Shown here: positions 1-6,725 of the stretch, piece after piece
Layout: each line of letters opens with the position of its first letter
How positions within the stretch are numbered: the stretch's first letter is position 1
Assembly (NCBI RefSeq): GCF_905200055.1
Contig: NZ_CAJKIS010000023.1
Span: forward strand, 1 to 37,420
DNA from: an uncultured Fusobacterium sp.
Lineage (GTDB): Bacteria; Fusobacteriota; Fusobacteriia; Fusobacteriales; Fusobacteriaceae
Direction of reading: 5' to 3'
Length of the DNA stretch: 37,420 nucleotides
Position numbers and translations under genes: made by a program
Notes under the pieces: generated by a model
Told to the model about the DNA's origin: nothing
Databases searched by the model: none
What the model saw: only the letters and a program-made list of their open reading frames with translations

Positions 1-33
1 CTTTATTCACTGACATGGAGACAACTTGATGTT
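1..33 (+). repeat. right end of a type A intergenic repeat (cut by window edge)
   Basis: These bases match the last 33 bases of the complete type A elements at 5076-5232 and 27494-27650, including the terminal inverted repeat half CAACTTGATGTT at 22-33. The left part lies outside the window. It is followed by an A/T-rich linker containing ATATAAGTTTTG, a string also present in the linker of the unit near 22130-22145. Confidence 0.85.
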
Positions 34-66
34 AAAAAATATAAGTTTTGTTAATAGAAATTTAAG

Positions 67-131
67 GATCACAGAAACTTCGTTTCTGCGTCTCAAAAGT
101 AGTAGTCGTTTACACTCCTCTACTTTTGGAA
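67..131. repeat. partial type B-like repeat with two hairpins
   Basis: This stretch resembles the middle of the type B element at 22209-22279. Hairpin 1 is CAGAAAC (72-78), loop TTC, GTTTCTG (82-88). Hairpin 2 is CAAAAGTAG (94-102) with CTACTTTTG (120-128). In the full copy the second stem is CAAAAATAG with CTATTTTTG, so a G-C pair here is an A-T pair there and pairing is kept. No terminal inverted repeat of type B and no module C are seen here, so the unit looks chimeric or decayed. Confidence 0.6.
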
Positions 132-146
132 ATTATAGTTTTATTG

Positions 147-194
147 AAAAAAATTGCACCCTCTATCTTATTAATTAAGACTTTAGGTGCAATT
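147..194 (-). terminator. terminator of dnaN
   Basis: On the minus strand AATTGCACC (from 194-186) pairs with GGTGCAATT (160-152) and is followed by a run of seven T (153-147). It lies 11 bases after the dnaN stop. The loop is long (25 bases), which lowers efficiency in the usual model, but the stem plus T-run is clear. Confidence 0.7.
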
Positions 195-204
195 ATTTAC
201 TTTT

Positions 205-1293
205 CTATCTCAATGCTAAAGGCATTAAAATATATCTATAGTTTTGATCTTCCTCTTCTGTTATCTCAAACATTGATGAAGCATTTGTTCCTTTAATAAC
301 AGGATTTTTACTGATATTATCAATATAATCTACGATAAATTTACAATTCAGAGAAGCTTTAAAATCCTCTCCCTCTTTTATCATATTTACCTTTTGATTA
401 ATTTTAGCTCTACCAGAAAAAGCATTTAAAAGAGCTGTTTTTCCTTTAAAAGTAATTATAGCCCCATATTTTGCGTCTACACTTGTTTTAGCTACTGTTA
501 TAACTCTTTTTAATGCACTTTTTAATTCATCTCTATTAAATTCCATCTTCTTATCAAAAGAAGCATTATTTAGTATCATTCTAAAGTCTGGGAAAGGCAT
601 AGAGATAGTTTTTGATGAAAAATAAGCATTTTCCCAAGTTACTATTAAAAACTCTTCACTAAATCCTATTGTTACATCTTTTTCAGAATCTTTCAATAGT
701 TTACAAAGAACATTTACTGTTTCTAACGGAACTGAAATCTCTTTTTCCATAAGACAATTATTGTCTGCTTTTAAATATAAAAGTCTATATGAATCAGTAG
801 AAACAAGGTTTAATTCATTTGGTTTAAATATCATTCTTACACAGTTAATTTGAATATTATCATTAGAAAGAGATGCTGCAAATTTTGCTCTATCTAACAT
901 CTTAACAAGTTCTCCACCTTGAATATTTAAAAGTACAACTGGCGAAGTCGGAATAATATCTGGAAAATTTTCATCTTGAAGTATTGAAAATTCAGCTTGA
1001 TGTACAGTAAGATATCCATCATTTAAAGTAAACATCAATTCTTCTTCTTCTAAAAGCTTTATATATTCTAACAAAAGAGCAGGTTTTAAAATTACACTTC
1101 CCTCTTCTATAACTTCAGCAGGAATTTGTCTTACCAAATCAATATCTAGATTTGTCCCTATTAAAATGATCATTCCTTTTTCAGCTTTTATTTGTAATCC
1201 TGAAATAATAGGTTTTATAGGATTTTCTTTTAATATATTTGTAAATTCTGTTAAGATAGGAATTATATCCTCTCTTTTTATAGAAAATTTCAT
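205..1293 (-). CDS. dnaN: DNA polymerase III beta subunit (sliding clamp)
   Basis: This is the sliding clamp that encircles DNA and tethers DNA polymerase III and other replication and repair enzymes. The 362-residue product has the family length and three similar clamp domains. It starts MKFSIKRED, has a domain-2 type segment near VRMIFKPNELNLVSTDSYRL, and ends in the short hydrophobic tail MPLALR, comparable with the MPxRL-like ends of other clamps. I chose ATG at 1293 because GGAGG lies six bases upstream; the longer frame would start at a TTG that is itself part of that Shine-Dalgarno sequence. The gene starts 18 bases after the potD stop with no terminator between, so the two are probably co-transcribed. 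No dnaA or recF is seen nearby, so this is not a classical origin arrangement. Confidence 0.93.
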   Translation of the reverse strand: MKFSIKREDIIPILTEFTNILKENPIKPIISGLQIKAEKGMIILIGTNLDIDLVRQIPAEVIEEGSVILKPALLLEYIKLLEEEELMFTLNDGYLTVHQAEFSILQDENFPDIIPTSPVVLLNIQGGELVKMLDRAKFAASLSNDNIQINCVRMIFKPNELNLVSTDSYRLLYLKADNNCLMEKEISVPLETVNVLCKLLKDSEKDVTIGFSEEFLIVTWENAYFSSKTISMPFPDFRMILNNASFDKKMEFNRDELKSALKRVITVAKTSVDAKYGAIITFKGKTALLNAFSGRAKINQKVNMIKEGEDFKASLNCKFIVDYIDNISKNPVIKGTNASSMFEITEEEDQNYRYILMPLALR

Positions 1294-1311
1294 TATAGCC
1301 TCCAAAATTTC

Positions 1312-2340
1312 TTAATTTGCTATTAATACCTCTTGCCAGTATCTATTTTGAAGATCAAGAGTATTATGAATATCTCTTAATACTTGAGTATTTTTCATAT
1401 CTTCAATCTCATATAAAGGTTTAACCTTCATTAAATCCTTTGCAGGAATATTAATAGATGGTGTTTCAAGAATATCAGCAAGTCTTGCATAAACTTCTGG
1501 TCTATGGATATACTCAATAAATTTATATGCAGCCTCTTTATTTGGAGCATTACTTAAAATAACAAAAGAATCTACATAAGCTGTTCCACCTTTTTCTGGA
1601 ATAATGAAATCAACCTTTTTTCTTTCATTTTCATCTAATTCTCTAAAGATATTATCAGGATATCCTTGAACTACCCAGAAATCACCATTTGCAAATCCTT
1701 TACCAAAAGATTCAGCATCAAATTTAGCTATATTTTTCTTCCATCCTTTTACCATTTCAGCAGCTTGAGCAATAGCCTTTTCATCTTCAACATTTTGTGA
1801 ATATCCTAACATATCAAGTGCTGAAGTCATTACTTCTCTCATGTCATCAAGAAGAGTCATTCTTCCTTGTAAATCACTTCTGTTATAGATAGAATAATCT
1901 CTAGGATAATCTTTTACATATTGAGTATTTACTGCAATTACAGTAGCTCCCATTACATAAGGTACCTCATAATCGTTATTAGGATCAAAGTATTGTAATT
2001 TTTCTAATACTAATGGATTTATATTTTTTATTGTAGATAACTTAGTTTTATCAAGTTTATCTATCATTTTTTCTTTCATCATTATCTCTACATAGTCAGC
2101 TGATGGAACAACTATATCATAACCTGTTCCTCCTGCTTTTAACTTAGTAAACATCTCTTCATTAGATGAGTAGATATCCTCAACAACTTTAATTCCAGTT
2201 TCTTTTTCAAAATTTTGATATATTTCCGGTGGAATATAATCTGCCCAACCATAAAGATAAAGAACATTCTCATCTTTTTTACTATCTCCACAAGCTACAA
2301 GAGTGAAAACTAAAGCTAACAACAAAAATATTTTTTTCAT
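1312..2340 (-). CDS. potD: spermidine/putrescine ABC transporter substrate-binding lipoprotein
   Basis: This is the extracytoplasmic binding protein that hands polyamines to a PotABC-type importer. The 342-residue precursor starts MKKIFLLLALVFTLVAC, a lipoprotein signal with lipobox LVAC (Cys17 would carry the lipid). The mature part opens with VLYLYGWADYIPPE, typical of the PotD/PotF family, followed by family-like segments such as GYDIVVPSADYV, DDMREVM and the tail ...LDLQNRYWQEV. The partner ATPase and permease genes are not in the window, so the protein may serve a transporter encoded elsewhere. A promoter lies at 2373-2401 and the gene runs into dnaN. The choice between spermidine and putrescine cannot be read from the sequence. 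Confidence 0.9.
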   Translation of the reverse strand: MKKIFLLLALVFTLVACGDSKKDENVLYLYGWADYIPPEIYQNFEKETGIKVVEDIYSSNEEMFTKLKAGGTGYDIVVPSADYVEIMMKEKMIDKLDKTKLSTIKNINPLVLEKLQYFDPNNDYEVPYVMGATVIAVNTQYVKDYPRDYSIYNRSDLQGRMTLLDDMREVMTSALDMLGYSQNVEDEKAIAQAAEMVKGWKKNIAKFDAESFGKGFANGDFWVVQGYPDNIFRELDENERKKVDFIIPEKGGTAYVDSFVILSNAPNKEAAYKFIEYIHRPEVYARLADILETPSINIPAKDLMKVKPLYEIEDMKNTQVLRDIHNTLDLQNRYWQEVLIAN

Positions 2341-2372
2341 TTATCATCCTCCCAATTTTTTCTCTATTTACT

Positions 2373-2401
2373 ATTTTAATACAGTTTCGAAATTTAGTCA
2401 A
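2373..2401 (-). promoter_or_regulatory. sigma-A type promoter for potD-dnaN
   Basis: On the minus strand TTGACT (2401-2396), 17 bases, TAAAAT (2378-2373). It lies between the kinase-like gene and potD, so potD-dnaN can be transcribed independently of the upstream gene. Confidence 0.6.
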
Positions 2402-2408
2402 TTACTAT

Positions 2409-3614
2409 TCATTTATAAAGTAAAATTTCTGTAAAAATATTTGACATATCCTCAGTGAAGTTTCTTTTTGGAGCTATTTTTTCTGCCATTATTTCTAAAT
2501 ACATTAAAGATTTCAAAAGAGAATACAACTCCTCTCTAAATTCCATTCCATTATTTAATCCTGCTTTTAAAGATAACATAAGATTTGTTATTATTCTTCC
2601 ATTTTTTTCAAGAGTAGCACCTTTAAAATCTCTAAATATCTTTTCAACCTCAACACTTACATTGTTAAGAGATGCATTATCTATTTTATTAATAGATAAA
2701 TCTTGCATAAAGTTAGGAATCTCACTATAATCATATCTTAAAATAGATTTTAACATCTTAAAAATTCCCTCTCTCATATCATCACTTAAATTTATAATAT
2801 TGTTACAATCTAGAAAATATATCTCTCCCTTTTCACTTAACATAATATTTCCCATATGTAGGTTTCCGTGATACATCCCTATTTTAAAGATAAAGAACAG
2901 TTGAATTTTTATTGTATCAAATACATCTTTATAGCTAAGCCTTCTCTCCTCTTCTAACTGACAAAAATGAGTTCCATAAATATACTCACTTATAAGTATT
3001 TTTTCTGAAGATAGATAAGCATATATATGTGAAAATTTTAATCTTTCAAATGCTTTAAAATCTTTATACTCATTTTTAAAATCTTTCATAAGTTCAGTAC
3101 ATTTTATCTCATTATTTAGATTAAATTTAATTTCAGATTCTACCCTTAAACTTTCTACCATGTCCATTATTTTAAATTTCTTTTCCAAATTTTTCATAAA
3201 GTATGAACATAATTTAGCATCTTGTTTCATACTAGCAAGATTTTTCAAAAACATATTTTTAGCTTTTTCACTAATAACTTTTATTGTAATCTCCTGCCCA
3301 TTTCTCAAACAAGCTTTAAAAAGATGATTAATATCAGAATATGAAAATGAGTCATTGTCATAATATTCTACTTGAGAAAGTATAGGATGATGTTTTGGCA
3401 ATAGCCGTAAAAGATGTTCATCTTCCTTTTGAACATCAGATGTATTAAACTCTGAAAGATAAAAACAGTTTTCTACATCTAACATATCTATTCTTGATGA
3501 ATATTTTTGAGCTAATCTTATACCAATTATTCCTAATTTTATTATTCTTTTTGGATCTATTCCCTTTATTGAATCAAATGATGATAACATTCTTAAAAAA
3601 TTAACAGAAAGCAT
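2409..3614 (-). CDS. AarF/UbiB (ABC1) family kinase-like protein with altered catalytic loop
   Basis: The family contains atypical kinases/ATPases linked to quinone or lipid metabolism; the role here is unknown. The 401-residue product shows a UbiB-like order: a degenerate KxGQ-type segment near residues 25-45 (IRLAQKYSSRIDML), a lysine strand (ITIKVI), an ExD-like segment (ESEIKFNLNNE), the loop HGNLHMGNIML at about residue 250, and the metal-binding LDC (in place of DFG). In UbiB proteins the loop is HADPHPGN. Here the Asp of that motif is Asn, which may abolish or change catalysis. No clear C-terminal membrane helices are seen. Its promoter faces away from the rRNA/tRNA methyltransferase gene at 3755. 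Family assignment is fairly secure; activity is not. Confidence 0.7.
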   Translation of the reverse strand: MLSVNFLRMLSSFDSIKGIDPKRIIKLGIIGIRLAQKYSSRIDMLDVENCFYLSEFNTSDVQKEDEHLLRLLPKHHPILSQVEYYDNDSFSYSDINHLFKACLRNGQEITIKVISEKAKNMFLKNLASMKQDAKLCSYFMKNLEKKFKIMDMVESLRVESEIKFNLNNEIKCTELMKDFKNEYKDFKAFERLKFSHIYAYLSSEKILISEYIYGTHFCQLEEERRLSYKDVFDTIKIQLFFIFKIGMYHGNLHMGNIMLSEKGEIYFLDCNNIINLSDDMREGIFKMLKSILRYDYSEIPNFMQDLSINKIDNASLNNVSVEVEKIFRDFKGATLEKNGRIITNLMLSLKAGLNNGMEFREELYSLLKSLMYLEIMAEKIAPKRNFTEDMSNIFTEILLYK

Positions 3615-3650
3615 CTTTTTTCTTTTCCTCCTCCATATTTTTCTCTTTAA

Positions 3651-3678
3651 ATTATATTACATATTTTCTAAGTTGTAA
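3651..3678 (-). promoter_or_regulatory. promoter for the UbiB-like gene
   Basis: On the minus strand TTACAA (3678-3673), 16 bases, TATAAT (3656-3651). It lies 37 bases upstream of the start codon, with a GGAGGAGG ribosome binding site in between. Confidence 0.55.
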
Positions 3679-3705
3679 AACAAATTGGAAGAAAAGAAAA
3701 ATAAT

Positions 3706-3717
3706 TTGTGATATAAT
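3706..3717 (+). promoter_or_regulatory. extended -10 promoter for the SpoU methyltransferase/Nudix operon
   Basis: TTGTGATATAAT gives a TGn extension directly before a perfect TATAAT (3712-3717). There is no convincing -35 at 16-18 bases. The same 12-mer recurs at 20764-20775. Confidence 0.6.
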
Positions 3718-3754
3718 AAATACTAGATAGATTTTTTTAGGAGGTAAAATAAAA

Positions 3755-4528
3755 GTGGACTATATAAACAGTCTTGAGAATAATACTATAAAGAAAATAA
3801 AAAAACTTAAAATAAAAAAATATAGAGAAGAAGAGCAACTTTTTATTGCTGAAGGAAGAAAATTTTTAGATTTTGACTTTGCTCCAGAGATGCTAATTTT
3901 CCATGAAGATTACACTATAACTGATGAAATTCAAAAAAAAATAGATAGATTTCAATGTAGAAAAATCAAAGTTTCCGACAAGGTTTTCTCTCAACTTACA
4001 TCTCAAGAAAACTCACAAGGGGTAATTGTAATATACCCAATGAAAAAAGGAGATCTAAATATTTTAAATAACAATATAGTTGTGCTTGATAAAATAGGAG
4101 ATCCGGGAAATTTAGGTACTATTATAAGGGTAGCTGATGCAGGAGGATTTAAAGATATTCTACTAACAAAAGGAAGCGTTGATTGTTGGAATGAAAAAGT
4201 TGTAAGAAGTAGTATGGGGTCTATTTTAAATATGAATATTCTTTATTTAGAAGAAGAGGAAATGATCTCTTTCTTAAAAGAAAAAGGATATAAAATGGAA
4301 GTTACTGCACTAGATAAAACCTCTATTGAATATACTCAAATGTCTTTAAGTGAGAAAAATGCTATTATTTTTGGAAGCGAAGGAAATGGAGTTTCTCAAA
4401 GATTTTTAGAAGTTAGTGATGAAAAACTTATAATTCCAATCTATGGAATAGCTGAATCACTTAATGTTGCTATGGCTTGTGGAATTATTCTATATAAAAC
4501 TAGAGAGATTTTGGGGGCAAAAAATTAA
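3755..4528 (+). CDS. TrmH/SpoU-family RNA 2'-O-ribose methyltransferase
   Basis: The product transfers a methyl group from SAM to a ribose 2'-OH of rRNA or tRNA. The 257 residues have an N-terminal RNA-binding substrate domain (about 1-95, starting with a KKIKKLKIKKYREEE stretch, as in RlmB-like proteins) and a SPOUT domain. The three SpoU motifs are visible: DKIGDPGNLGTIIRVADA near residue 110, IFGSEGNGVS near 208, and IPIYGIAESLNVAMACGI near 230. In the last, many homologues have PMxGxxESLNVSVAxxI. The start is GTG, set by AGGAGG ten bases upstream. It overlaps the next gene by one base (TAATG). The exact RNA target is not predictable from sequence alone; RlmB-like 23S rRNA or a tRNA are the main options. 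Confidence 0.87.
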   Translation: MDYINSLENNTIKKIKKLKIKKYREEEQLFIAEGRKFLDFDFAPEMLIFHEDYTITDEIQKKIDRFQCRKIKVSDKVFSQLTSQENSQGVIVIYPMKKGDLNILNNNIVVLDKIGDPGNLGTIIRVADAGGFKDILLTKGSVDCWNEKVVRSSMGSILNMNILYLEEEEMISFLKEKGYKMEVTALDKTSIEYTQMSLSEKNAIIFGSEGNGVSQRFLEVSDEKLIIPIYGIAESLNVAMACGIILYKTREILGAKN

Positions 4529-5049
4529 TGGAAAAATATAAACATTTAGAGAAAAAAGAGGTTTTTAAAAATAATCATATAGCTGTATATAGTGAGAAAT
4601 TACAACTTCCTAATGATAAAGTTGTAGAGTGGACATTTACTTCAAAAAGAGAAGCTATTGGTGTTATTGCTGTTTTTGATGACAATACAACTTTATTAGT
4701 AAAACAATATCGTCCTGCTGTTCAACTTGTAACTACAGAGATTCCTGCTGGTATTCTTGAAAAGGGAGAAGATCCTAAAGATGCTGCTCTTAGAGAATTA
4801 GAAGAAGAAACAGGTTATAGAGCTGAAAAAATTGAGAAGATCTGTGAATTTTATAGTAGTCCGGGAATAACTGCTGGAAAATTTTATCTTTTCTATGCTG
4901 AAAATTTAAAAAAAACTCATCAGCATTTAGATGAAGATGAGTTTTTAGAAGTTGAAAGAGTACCTTTAAAAGATATTAATATTACATCTCTTTTTGATGC
5001 TAAAAGTATGTTGGCAGTTGATTATGCTAAAAAGAAAAGAAATTTATAA
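4528..5049 (+). CDS. Nudix hydrolase, ADP-ribose pyrophosphatase type
   Basis: This enzyme probably hydrolyses ADP-ribose or a related nucleoside diphosphate sugar to AMP and a sugar phosphate. The 173-residue protein has a complete Nudix box at about residues 75-97: GILEKGEDPKDAALRELEEE then TGY, matching Gx5Ex7REUxEExGU. The segment KQYRPAVQLVTTEIPAG before it and the FYSSPGITAGKFYLFYAENL segment after it are typical of the NudF/ADPRase branch. Translation is coupled to the upstream methyltransferase by a one-base overlap. A repeat unit follows at 5076. Confidence 0.85.
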   Translation: MEKYKHLEKKEVFKNNHIAVYSEKLQLPNDKVVEWTFTSKREAIGVIAVFDDNTTLLVKQYRPAVQLVTTEIPAGILEKGEDPKDAALRELEEETGYRAEKIEKICEFYSSPGITAGKFYLFYAENLKKTHQHLDEDEFLEVERVPLKDINITSLFDAKSMLAVDYAKKKRNL

Positions 5050-5075
5050 TTATTTAAGTAAAATAGATTATTCAT

Positions 5076-5232
5076 AACATCAAGTTGACGTAATTCAGAA
5101 GTGAATATTAGAAGCCCTCAGCAAAATGCAGTTAAGAAAATGCAACGTGTTTGAGACGAAGTTGAGTTTTGCATTTTCAACGGAATGAGCCTAGGGATTC
5201 TTTATTCACTGACATGGAGACAACTTGATGTT
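5076..5232 (+). repeat. type A intergenic foldback repeat (157 bp)
   Basis: The element is bounded by perfect 12-bp inverted ends AACATCAAGTTG (5076-5087) and CAACTTGATGTT (5221-5232). Inside, GTGAATA (5101-5107) pairs with TATTCAC (5203-5209), AGAAGCCCT (5110-5118) with AGGGATTCT (5193-5201, one mismatch), and GAAAATGCAA (5136-5145) with TTGCATTTTC (5169-5178). The apical region (5145-5168) is the 24-bp core shared with type B. The copy at 27494-27650 has the same length and about six differences. There is no open reading frame and no clear target-site duplication. Confidence 0.85.
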
Positions 5233-5249
5233 AAAAAAGAAATTTAGAC

Positions 5250-5316
5250 AACTTAACTTGACTAATAATCGCTAAATGCAAAGGTACTTTGTTTAAAACT
5301 AGCGATATGCTAAATA
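5250..5316 (+). repeat. module C of the intergenic repeat, copy 1
   Basis: This is joined to type A by a conserved linker (AAAAAGAAATTT...). It contains ATCGCTA (5268-5274) pairing with TAGCGAT (5300-5306), enclosing the palindrome CAAAG-GTA-CTTTG (5279-5291). The palindrome is identical in all four copies in the window. The distal end (CTTAGTTAGATATA in other copies) is missing here. Confidence 0.8.
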
Positions 5317-5327
5317 AATTTAATTTT

Positions 5328-6176
5328 TTATTTCTTTTGATTATGCTTAAATATATAAAAAGCAACTGCTATAATAATTGCTCCACCTAACAAACTTAAA
5401 GTATCTGGTATCTCTCCAAAGAAGATAAATCCTAAAATTATACCAAATACAATAGCTGAGTAATTATAGATAGATACTTCTGTAGCTTTAGCAAATTTGT
5501 AAGCATATGTAATTCCAAATTGCCCTACTGATGCAAAAACTCCAGTAGCTAATAATAAACCTAACTGTGTAAATGTAGGTTGCACATACTCTGCCAATGC
5601 AAAGGGAGCTGTAAAGACTACAGAGATCAATGAGAAATAAAATATAATTGTATCTGGACTCTCTTTATCTTTTAAATATCTAAGAAGAGTATAAGCAACT
5701 CCAGCTGATGCTGCTGACATAATTCCTGATAAACTAGGGAGCATCTCAAGAGAAAATTCAGGCTTGATTACTAACAATGCTCCTAAAAAAGTAATTATAA
5801 TACTTAAAATTTGCTTATTATCAATCTTTTCTTTTAAAAAGATACAAGCCATAATAGTTACAAATATAGGTGATAATTTCCCCAGCATACTTGAATCAGC
5901 TAAGGTTAAATTTGCTATAGCATAAAAATTTAATACAACTCCAGCTAAACCAAAAATTGAACGTGCTAGTAGAGCAAGTTGATTCTCTCTTCTTCCAAAC
6001 ATAGGGGCAGAAGATTTCTTCAACATAAAAAATGCTACAACTAAACTAATTAAATTTCTAAAAAATACCTTCTCAAATAGAGGTATTCCTGTTACATATT
6101 TTACAGTTACACTCATAAATGTAAATCCTAAAGCAGAAATTAACATACAAAAAACTGCTTTTGTTTTATTTGACAT
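5328..6176 (-). CDS. EamA/DMT-superfamily transporter
   Basis: This is an integral inner-membrane permease of the drug/metabolite transporter superfamily, usually exporters of amino acids, metabolites or drugs. The 282 residues form about ten hydrophobic helices arranged as two EamA repeats. The first holds LGFTFMSVTVKYV and LTLADSSMLGKLSPIFVTIMACIFLKEKI. The second holds LLATGVFASVGQFGITYAYKFA and YNYSAIVFGIILGFIFFGEIPD. The N-terminus is SNKTKAVFCMLISALGFTFM. I chose ATG at 6176, with AAGGAAGTG just upstream; the longer frame starts at a TTG upstream of that site. The substrate is not predictable. The gene lies back-to-back with the peptidase gene at 6223, leaving a 46-base shared promoter gap. 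Confidence 0.85.
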   Translation of the reverse strand: MSNKTKAVFCMLISALGFTFMSVTVKYVTGIPLFEKVFFRNLISLVVAFFMLKKSSAPMFGRRENQLALLARSIFGLAGVVLNFYAIANLTLADSSMLGKLSPIFVTIMACIFLKEKIDNKQILSIIITFLGALLVIKPEFSLEMLPSLSGIMSAASAGVAYTLLRYLKDKESPDTIIFYFSLISVVFTAPFALAEYVQPTFTQLGLLLATGVFASVGQFGITYAYKFAKATEVSIYNYSAIVFGIILGFIFFGEIPDTLSLLGGAIIIAVAFYIFKHNQKK

Positions 6177-6222
6177 ACTGTCACTTCCTTTCAATTATAT
6201 AATTTTATTAAGGGGGCAGATT

Positions 6223-6711
6223 TTGAAAAAAATAATTATTTTTTTATCACTTACTATACTTTTATCTGGTTGCATGTTTTCAAAAGCTACCATTAGAAAA
6301 AATGAAAAAATCTCAAGATATTTTACCATGGGAGAAGCTGTCAACAGTGATATTGCTAAAAAATACAAGATTGACAATACTCCCACTAAACAACAGGCAG
6401 CAAATATAAGATATACCGCTGTTAGATTGGATCAACTTAGAAGATTACTTGGACGTCCCTTAATAGTTAGTAGCTGGTACAGAAGTGGAAAAGTAAATAG
6501 AAAAGTAGGAGGGTCTCGAACTTCTGCTCACAACTCTGGTCTTGCTGTAGATATCCTATTAAAAAAGGGATCACAATATAAAGAATTCCAAAAAGTAGTA
6601 AAATCTAATATGAAATTTGATCAATTAATATATTACCCTAAAAAAGGACATTTGCATATAGGTTTTAAAAAAAATATGAAAAAAGAGAGACGACAAGTGT
6701 TCTGGAAATAG
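6223..6711 (+). CDS. M15-family (VanY/DacA-like) zinc peptidase, lipoprotein
   Basis: This is probably a murein D,D- or L,D-carboxypeptidase-like enzyme attached to the membrane on the outside of the cytoplasm. The 162-residue precursor starts MKKIIIFLSLTILLSGC, a lipoprotein signal with lipobox LSGC. The catalytic domain (about 30-155) has SSWYRSGKVNRKVGG, then SAHNSGLAVDI, an HxxGxAxD-type zinc motif, and HLHIGF near the end, carrying the second metal histidine. This matches the short Peptidase_M15_3 type. The start codon is TTG at 6223, set by AAGGGGG six bases upstream. hydE follows after 14 bases, so the two are probably co-transcribed despite unrelated roles. Confidence 0.8.
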   Translation: MKKIIIFLSLTILLSGCMFSKATIRKNEKISRYFTMGEAVNSDIAKKYKIDNTPTKQQAANIRYTAVRLDQLRRLLGRPLIVSSWYRSGKVNRKVGGSRTSAHNSGLAVDILLKKGSQYKEFQKVVKSNMKFDQLIYYPKKGHLHIGFKKNMKKERRQVFWK

Positions 6712-6725
6712 AAAAGGAGAATTCT

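Noticed and set aside
1294..1305. Longer start for dnaN at a TTG
   Set aside because: The TTG is part of the Shine-Dalgarno stretch TTGGAGG. The ATG at 1293 is correctly spaced. The same kind of correction was applied to the frames that begin at 6194, 16499, 20798, 24739, 31686 and 35307.
5250..5316. Repeats as a CRISPR array
   Set aside because: Units are scattered over tens of kilobases, differ in length and are not arranged with regular spacers; no cas genes are present.
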